The notes beneath the pieces were generated by a model. The model saw only the letters and a program-made list of their open reading frames with translations, did no database searches and was not told the origin of the DNA. The translations under genes were made by a program, and so were the position numbers. Shown piece by piece: positions 4,893 through 9,113 of a stretch of DNA of 9,113 nt (its first letter is position 1; every line of letters begins with the position of its first letter). The stretch is from Sandaracinaceae bacterium. Its GTDB lineage: Bacteria; Myxococcota_A; Polyangia; Polyangiales; Houyiibacteriaceae. The stretch covers positions 1-9,113 of the forward strand of contig JAAZAH010000339.1 of NCBI GenBank assembly GCA_012514415.1, in the 5' to 3' direction.

Positions 4893-7432
4893 CGTGCACC
4901 TCCCGCGGACGGGAGCGGAATCACTCGCCTCGAGCCCGCCGAGCGACCGCGCAGCGCGATCTCGGCGGTCTCCGTCGTCACATGGCCAAAGGCGTTCTCG
5001 GCCTCGATACGCACCCTCGCGAGGGGCGCGAGATAAAGACGCGTCGTGCCAATCAGCGTCTGCCGTCCGGGAAGGAGCGTCCGTTCTCCGTCTTCGTCAG
5101 GGAGGTTCGTTCGAATGCGGACGCCTTCCTCGCTCTGATAGACCACGACCGGGCGACTCCCACGCGCGCCCTTGGGAAGGTAATGGCTGCCCAGCTGACG
5201 CTCCGTAAGCATCGTCGGGGAGCCGCTAAGCGCGATCTCGATCGGCTCGTCCGCGCCGCGGTCCGCCGGATAGATAAGAAGCCGATATTCGCCCTCGACC
5301 GCATGCGCGTTGGCGATCTGAATCCGCTGAGGACCGCTCTCAAAGCCCTCCGCTCCCAATTCGTAGCGGCCGTCACCATCGAGGTCGACCCGGTAACGCG
5401 TTCCGTAACTCTCCGGAAGAAGAATCGCGCTCGATCCGCCCTCGTGGATCACCTCATAAGAGAGGCGCGGATAGAAATAAAAGCCGAAAAGGAGGAGGAC
5501 GCCGACGGCGATGAGCGTTCCCTGCGCGTGGACCACCCCGCTCTGGAGCCTCGTCACCGCCCAAGCGCCGCCGCGCGCGACGAGCGCTGGGATGGCGACG
5601 AAGAGCGCGTCGACCGTCTCACGATCAAACGAGCGAACGAAGCGGCTGATCGCACCGAAAGGCGCAATGAAGACCCGGCGATAGAGGGTGTCGATCCCCA
5701 AGTTCGCCATGAGGAGCTCGTTCGCCTTTCCAAGCTTATTGGGAAGCGGATCTTCGGTCGCGCCGCGATACATGCCGAAGGCGATACCGAGGCCAAGAAG
5801 GGCCGCGGCCGTTCCAAGGATCATCGCGAGCATTCCTCCGCCGCCTTCGACCGGAAGCGCATCGAGCACGCTCGCGCGGAGGCTCTCGGCGAAGTATTCC
5901 ATGCCCTCGACCGGGAGCCAGAGATAGCCCGCGGCGATCGAGCCGACCGCGAGGACGACGAGCGGTAGCGTCATCGAACGGCCAACTGCCTTCGGCTCGA
6001 CCTCGGAGCGTGGCTCGCCTTCGAAGGTGCGAAGATAGAGCTTGAATGCGTAAAAAGCCGTGGCGATGGCCGCGATAAGGAGCATCGTGAGCGCCGCCAC
6101 ACCCGCCCAGCCTGGAATCTCGATGGCACGATCGCCCGCGGCAAGCGCCTCACCCGAAGCGACACCAAAGACGGCGTGGAGGATCTGATCCTTTGAGAAA
6201 AAGCCCGCGGTAAGGGGAATACCTGCGAGCGCGACCACCCCAATCAAAAAGCTGATCGCCGTGACGGTAAGCTTTTTGCGAAGTCCGCCGAGTTGATCGA
6301 GGTGTGCATCGCCGTCCGCCCCGACGGCATACATGACCGCGCCCGATCCAAGGAAAAGCAGCGCCTTGAAGAAGGCGTGCGTAAGGACGTGGAAGAGGGC
6401 CGCCGAGAACGCCCCGACACCGATCGCAGCGAACATAAAGCCAAGCTGGCTCACGGTCGAAAAGGCGAGCACCTTCTTCATCTGGTTCTGGCTCACCGCG
6501 ACGAGACCCGCCACAAGGGCCGTGAGCGCTCCAACGAGGAGGATCACCGTCAGCGCCGTCGACGAGCTCACAAAGACCGGACTCATCCGCGCCGCGAGGT
6601 AGACGCCCGAAGTGACCATCGTCGCCGCGTGGATCAGGGCAGAAACCGGGGTCGGACCCGCCATCGCATCGGGGAGCCAGGTAAAAAGCGGGATCTGCGC
6701 GCTCTTGGCGGTGCACCCCCAGAAGAGGAGAAGCGCTAGGAGCGTCGCCTTCGTCATCGAGAGCCCATCGATGGCCGCCGCATCAAAGAGCGCAACACTG
6801 GCGTTGATCTCGGTAAAATCGAGCGTTCCGGCCGTTTGTACGATGATGAAGATCGCGACGAGCACGGCGAGATCGCCGATGCGGTTCATGATGAAGGCCT
6901 TACGAGCCGCCGCTTCATAAGCGAGGTTCGAATGCCAGAAGCCAATCAGAAGATAGCTCGCAAGGCCTACGCCCTCCCATCCCACAAACAGAAGCGGGAG
7001 GTTCGACGCCAGCACGAGAATGAGCATCGAGAAGGTAAAGAAGTTGAGGTGCGCGAAATAGCGCGCGTAACTCCTCTCCTCGCTCATATAGCCCGTGCTG
7101 AAGAGGTGGATGAGCGCGGCGATCCCCGTGACCATCACCGTCATCATGCCGGAGAGCGCGTCCATCCGGAGGGCAAACTCGATCGGCACCTCACGGCCGC
7201 CTGAGAGCGGAATGGTGATCCAGCGGTAGCCCTCGTAAACAAGCGCCTCGCCCGCTCCAATCGCTGCGTAGGCGATGGCCGCGAAGACGAACGAGAGCGT
7301 GATCGATCCGACAGCGACGGCTGAGATCGCCGTCCGCGGAAGCTTCGATCCAAATGCGCCGCTCACGATCGCGCCTGCGAGGGGCGAAAGTACGGTCAGA
7401 AGGAGCAGAATCGAGAGAGTCGAGTCGCCCAC
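4889..7432 (-). CDS. nuoL: NADH-quinone oxidoreductase subunit L with long C-terminal extension
   Basis: The distal antiporter-like subunit of complex I, carrying the long lateral helix along the membrane arm. It has 847 residues against roughly 610-680 usually. The core is complete: MSEERSYARYFAHLNFF (116-132), Glu153 in LLFVGWEGVGLASYLLIG, Asp187 in MNRIGDLAVLV and Lys243 in GCTAKSAQIPLFTWLPDAM. It continues with HVLTHAFFKALLFLGSGAV (348-366) and Lys414 in GFFSKDQIL. These match functional residues E144, D178, K229, K342 and K399 of E. coli NuoL. The lateral-helix region (about 560-635) ends in a final membrane helix (about 636-655). Residues 656-847 are an added soluble region, described separately. 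The start is GTG 7432, one base after the nuoK stop, with GAGG seven bases upstream. The stop overlaps the nuoN start. Subunit identity is certain; the role of the tail is unknown. Confidence 0.96.
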   Translation of the reverse strand: MGDSTLSILLLLTVLSPLAGAIVSGAFGSKLPRTAISAVAVGSITLSFVFAAIAYAAIGAGEALVYEGYRWITIPLSGGREVPIEFALRMDALSGMMTVMVTGIAALIHLFSTGYMSEERSYARYFAHLNFFTFSMLILVLASNLPLLFVGWEGVGLASYLLIGFWHSNLAYEAAARKAFIMNRIGDLAVLVAIFIIVQTAGTLDFTEINASVALFDAAAIDGLSMTKATLLALLLFWGCTAKSAQIPLFTWLPDAMAGPTPVSALIHAATMVTSGVYLAARMSPVFVSSSTALTVILLVGALTALVAGLVAVSQNQMKKVLAFSTVSQLGFMFAAIGVGAFSAALFHVLTHAFFKALLFLGSGAVMYAVGADGDAHLDQLGGLRKKLTVTAISFLIGVVALAGIPLTAGFFSKDQILHAVFGVASGEALAAGDRAIEIPGWAGVAALTMLLIAAIATAFYAFKLYLRTFEGEPRSEVEPKAVGRSMTLPLVVLAVGSIAAGYLWLPVEGMEYFAESLRASVLDALPVEGGGGMLAMILGTAAALLGLGIAFGMYRGATEDPLPNKLGKANELLMANLGIDTLYRRVFIAPFGAISRFVRSFDRETVDALFVAIPALVARGGAWAVTRLQSGVVHAQGTLIAVGVLLLFGFYFYPRLSYEVIHEGGSSAILLPESYGTRYRVDLDGDGRYELGAEGFESGPQRIQIANAHAVEGEYRLLIYPADRGADEPIEIALSGSPTMLTERQLGSHYLPKGARGSRPVVVYQSEEGVRIRTNLPDEDGERTLLPGRQTLIGTTRLYLAPLARVRIEAENAFGHVTTETAEIALRGRSAGSRRVIPLPSAGGAR
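4892..5467 (-). other. C-terminal extension of NuoL, predicted periplasmic, PKD/Ig-like
   Basis: Codes for NuoL residues 656-847, following the last membrane helix. Family topology (an even number of helices, N-terminus in the periplasm) puts it outside the inner membrane. Residues about 676-736 have an Asp-rich loop, VDLDGDGRYELG (D683, D685, D687). It is followed by HAVEGEYRLLIYP and EIALSG, an order resembling PKD domains (DxDGDG loop, then an H-x-G-x-Y strand). A second stretch, about 758-828, ends in RVRIEAENAFGHVT, also beta/Ig-like in look. The loop could bind calcium, but position 12 of a canonical EF-hand would be Ala694, so it is not a standard EF-hand. The Ser/Arg/Gly-rich end (829-847) is probably disordered. 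Codon use looks like the rest of nuoL. The domain assignments are by eye only. Confidence 0.6.
4897..4904 (-). promoter_or_regulatory. Ribosome binding site of nuoN inside the nuoL 3' end
   Basis: GGGAGGTG on the minus strand sits four bases before the nuoN ATG, within the last codons of nuoL. Because this site lies in the NuoL extension, the extension and nuoN are physically joined in the operon. That argues against the nuoL tail being a recent frameshift artefact. Confidence 0.7.
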
Positions 7433-7433
7433 G

Positions 7434-7742
7434 TCAATGCCTCAAAAGATCGCCGAGATCGGTCTCAGCGGAGTTCTTGAATCGGTAATAGGCGATCGCG
7501 AGCGCGAGCCCGAGCGCCGCCTCGGCGGCCGCGATGGCGATCACGACGAAGGTGAAAACCTGTCCATCATGGCTCGACGCGTGTGCGCGGTTGAAGCCGA
7601 CGAGCAGGAGGTTCACGGAGTTCAGCATCAGCTCGACGCTCATCAACTGGATGAGGAAGTTCCGCCGAACGAGGAAACCGATCGCGCCAATCCCGAAGAG
7701 AAGCGCGCCGAGAACGATGTAGGAGCTGATCTCGATATCCAC
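7434..7742 (-). CDS. nuoK: NADH-quinone oxidoreductase subunit K
   Basis: A small three-helix membrane subunit of complex I, homologous to MrpC, forming part of a proton path next to NuoJ and NuoN. Its 102 residues match the usual size of about 100. The two buried glutamates needed for pumping are present: Glu37 in LMSVELMLNSVNL and Glu74 in IAAAEAALGLA. They are equivalent to E36 and E72 of E. coli. Helices run about 7-24, 29-50 and 60-87. The start is GTG 7742 with AGGAGAG upstream, nine bases after the nuoJ stop. The stop is one base before the nuoL start. Nothing in it looks unusual. Confidence 0.97.
   Translation of the reverse strand: MDIEISSYIVLGALLFGIGAIGFLVRRNFLIQLMSVELMLNSVNLLLVGFNRAHASSHDGQVFTFVVIAIAAAEAALGLALAIAYYRFKNSAETDLGDLLRH
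7440..7443 (-). promoter_or_regulatory. Ribosome binding site of nuoL (GTG start)
   Basis: GAGG on the minus strand lies seven bases before GTG 7432, inside the last codons of nuoK. It supports the GTG start, which also gives the expected short hydrophobic N-terminus of NuoL. Confidence 0.55.
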
Positions 7743-7746
7743 CGCG

Positions 7747-7753
7747 CTCTCCT
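7747..7753 (-). promoter_or_regulatory. Ribosome binding site of nuoK, overlapping the nuoJ stop
   Basis: AGGAGAG on the minus strand, with AGGAG six bases before GTG 7742. The nuoJ stop codon TAG (7752-7754) shares two bases with it, so termination of nuoJ and initiation of nuoK are likely coupled. Confidence 0.7.
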
Positions 7754-8297
7754 ATTCTTCCCCGCCCTGAGGAGCCGCTTCGCGCGAAAGCTCGATCGCC
7801 GTCTTCTTCCTCGCGATGCCGAGTACGCCAAGAACCGCCACGGTGAGCACCATCGCGATCAATTCAAAGGGCACGGTCGCGACGCGATAGAGCGCGAGAC
7901 CAATCGCTTTCACGCCGCCAAAACCCTCCGGGAGCTCACTCATCGGAAGATCGACTCGCCCGAGGATCGCCGCCATCGAGAGGGCGAGGGAGAGGATCAG
8001 GACCGTCGAGAGCGTTTTGGGGAAGAGCGCCCGAAAGCTCGTCGGACGATCGTATCCCGGCCCGATCATCATGATCACAAAAACGAAGAGGACGAGGATC
8101 GCTCCCGCGTAAACGAGCACCTGAATCGCGGCGAGGAATTGCGCCGAGAGCGTGAGATAAAGCAAGGCGAGAGAGCCCAGATGGACGAGGAGGAACATTG
8201 CCGCACGGAGCGGGCGACGCGCGGCGATCGTCCCAAGCCCAGATGCAAGGGCGAGGACCGCCGCGAACGAAAAGAGCAATGAAAAGGATGCGCTCAT
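7752..8297 (-). CDS. nuoJ: NADH-quinone oxidoreductase subunit J
   Basis: A membrane-arm subunit of complex I (the ND6 counterpart), linking the quinone site region to the antiporter-like subunits. It has 181 residues and about five membrane helices (near 5-24, 31-50, 55-79, 95-112 and 140-161). The hallmark is the third helix, IQVLVYAGAILVLFVFVIMM, where the conserved YAGAI segment forms the pi-bulge seen in complex I structures. The tail after residue 162 is charged and soluble. ATG 8297 overlaps the nuoF stop (ATGA, 8294-8297) and has a strong AAGGAGG six bases upstream. Its immediate upstream neighbour is nuoF, whereas nuoG, nuoH and nuoI would normally intervene. Confidence 0.96.
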   Translation of the reverse strand: MSASFSLLFSFAAVLALASGLGTIAARRPLRAAMFLLVHLGSLALLYLTLSAQFLAAIQVLVYAGAILVLFVFVIMMIGPGYDRPTSFRALFPKTLSTVLILSLALSMAAILGRVDLPMSELPEGFGGVKAIGLALYRVATVPFELIAMVLTVAVLGVLGIARKKTAIELSREAAPQGGEE

Positions 8298-9113
8298 GCC
8301 CTGCCTCCTTGGCCCTCAAAGAGCGAACGCGTCGTCTCGTCATGGCGCACGCCGAGAGGCTCACCCCTCCGCACAGCTTCACGGAACTCATCGGGGAACT
8401 GGCGGATCATCCCAAGCAGGGGCATGGCCGTCCCGTCCGCGAAGGCGCAGATCGTATTGCCCATCATGTTGTTGGGCACTTCGACGAGAAGATCGAGCTC
8501 GCGCTCCGTCGCCCTTCCCGCGGTAATCAAGTTGAGGAGATCGAGAATCCAACCCGTCCCTTCACGACAAGGCGTGCACTGACCGCAGCTCTCATGCTGA
8601 TAGAAATGCATGAGGTTCCGCGTCGCCTCGACCATGTTGACCGTCTCATCCATCACGGTCGCGCAGCAGGTGCCAAGCATCGTCCCGAGCGCACGATAGA
8701 GATCGACCGCCATCGGCACGTCGAGCTCGCTCTTTTCGTGATAGGCGTGGAGCGGGTGGTTCGGATCAGGCGCGTTCACAAAGCGATCGGGTCTCAGCAC
8801 GGGCGTCGACGATCCGCCTGGAATCACGGCCTTTAGCTTCTTTGACGGGTCGAGGAGGCCGCCGCCGAATTCCTCGATGAGCTCGCGAAGCGTGATCCCC
8901 GCCGGCGCCTCGTACACGCCAGGCCGAGCGACGTGACCGCTCACACCATAAAGCCGCGTGCCGCCGTCGCCCGGGACGCGCCCAAGCGCGGCGAACGCCT
9001 CGCCCCCTCGCTCGATGAGGCCGGGGACGGTCGCGATCGTCTCGAGATTATTGACAATCGTGGGCATGCGGAAGGCCCCCTCGACCGCCGGGAAGGGCGG
9101 CTTGATCCGCGGC
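8294..9113 (-). CDS. nuoF: NADH-quinone oxidoreductase subunit F, C-terminal part, 5' end outside window
   Basis: The NADH-oxidising subunit of complex I, holding FMN and iron-sulfur cluster N3 in the cytoplasmic arm. Only the last 272 or so residues are in the window; the NADH/FMN-binding N-terminal domain lies beyond base 9113. The frame is open through the window edge (RIKPPFPAVEGAF before the Met at 9067). That is the normal NuoF run into PTIVNNLETIATVPG, so the Met at 9067 is internal. The N3 motif is ESCGQCTPCREGT, with cysteines at residues 161, 164 and 167 counted from that Met. The fourth ligand is Cys207 in GNTICAFADGTAMP. Between them is the middle domain (GVSGHVARPGVYE, ELDVPMAVD). 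An unusual Cys-Cys occurs at GTCCATVMDE, where small residues (GSGG or GSAG) are typical. The last codons carry the nuoJ ribosome binding site. Confidence 0.95.
   Translation of the reverse strand, partial: PRIKPPFPAVEGAFRMPTIVNNLETIATVPGLIERGGEAFAALGRVPGDGGTRLYGVSGHVARPGVYEAPAGITLRELIEEFGGGLLDPSKKLKAVIPGGSSTPVLRPDRFVNAPDPNHPLHAYHEKSELDVPMAVDLYRALGTMLGTCCATVMDETVNMVEATRNLMHFYQHESCGQCTPCREGTGWILDLLNLITAGRATERELDLLVEVPNNMMGNTICAFADGTAMPLLGMIRQFPDEFREAVRRGEPLGVRHDETTRSLFEGQGGRA
8304..8310 (-). promoter_or_regulatory. Strong ribosome binding site of nuoJ inside nuoF
   Basis: AAGGAGG on the minus strand, six bases before ATG 8297, within the last codons of nuoF. It is the strongest Shine-Dalgarno match in the window. 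It shows that the F-to-J junction is a genuine expressed gene boundary, not a random deletion scar. Confidence 0.75.

Larger units (their letters stand above)
2450..9113 (-). other. Complex I (nuo) operon, F-J-K-L-N-lipoprotein, 5' end outside window
   Basis: Six minus-strand genes follow one another. F/J and L/N overlap in ATGA; J/K, K/L and N/lipoprotein are spaced by 9, 1 and 10 bases. No internal promoter or terminator was seen, so one transcript starting beyond base 9113 is likely. Genes for the other subunits (A-E, G, H, I, M) must lie upstream or elsewhere, or be missing; the window cannot tell. The operon stops 12 bases from the convergent radical SAM gene. Confidence 0.8.

Noticed and set aside
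3768..5036. Long plus-strand open frame (422 codons) opposite nuoN and the nuoL end
   Set aside because: Its product is almost entirely Arg, Glu, Lys, His and Asp with no domain pattern. That is what the antisense of hydrophobic membrane-protein codons gives. nuoN on the other strand is unambiguous.
4982..5968. Plus-strand open frame (328 codons) opposite the nuoL 3' third
   Set aside because: Same charged, low-complexity antisense character. I considered whether it meant the NuoL extension was non-coding, but the minus-strand frame has a sensible beta-domain pattern and ends in the nuoN-coupled stop.
7275..8282. Plus-strand open frame (335 codons) opposite nuoJ, nuoK and the start of nuoL
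   Set aside because: It runs across three well-recognised genes in antisense, is highly charged, and has no recognisable motif.

Overview
This GC-rich window looks like an ordinary chromosomal region of a Gram-negative bacterium. The signs are a cysteine-containing LepB-type signal peptidase, a lipoprotein with a lipobox, and a 14-subunit-type complex I operon. The lipoprotein's fold type and the B12-binding-like radical SAM gene suggest a deltaproteobacterial or Myxococcota-like lineage. That placement is a low-confidence inference, because no rRNA or other marker is present. I see no mobile element, CRISPR array, tRNA or rRNA.

Layout. Positions 1-757 (+) hold the 3' part of a type I signal peptidase gene (lepB). 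A terminator-like hairpin follows at about 792-834. Positions 857-2437 (+) encode a radical SAM protein with a B12-binding-like N-terminal domain, and a second terminator-like hairpin overlaps its stop. Only 12 bases separate it from a convergent minus-strand operon that fills the rest of the window. In transcription order that operon is nuoF (3' part only), nuoJ, nuoK, nuoL, nuoN, and a lipoprotein gene ending at 2450. Every junction in it is an ATGA overlap or a gap of 10 bases or less. Each of the five internal starts has a Shine-Dalgarno-like sequence, so it reads as one co-transcribed and translationally coupled unit.

How the genes work together. NuoF is the NADH/FMN subunit of NADH:quinone oxidoreductase. 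NuoJ, NuoK, NuoL and NuoN are proton-translocating membrane-arm subunits. The cluster is not canonical. NuoG, NuoH and NuoI are not between F and J, and NuoM is not between L and N. NuoL carries about 190 extra residues after its last membrane helix, including an Asp-rich DLDGDG loop in a PKD-like setting, predicted to lie in the periplasm. The last gene is a lipoprotein resembling plastocyanin-like/carboxypeptidase-regulatory-like secreted proteins, but without recognisable copper ligands. These departures are the main points of interest. The other genes appear to be housekeeping genes.
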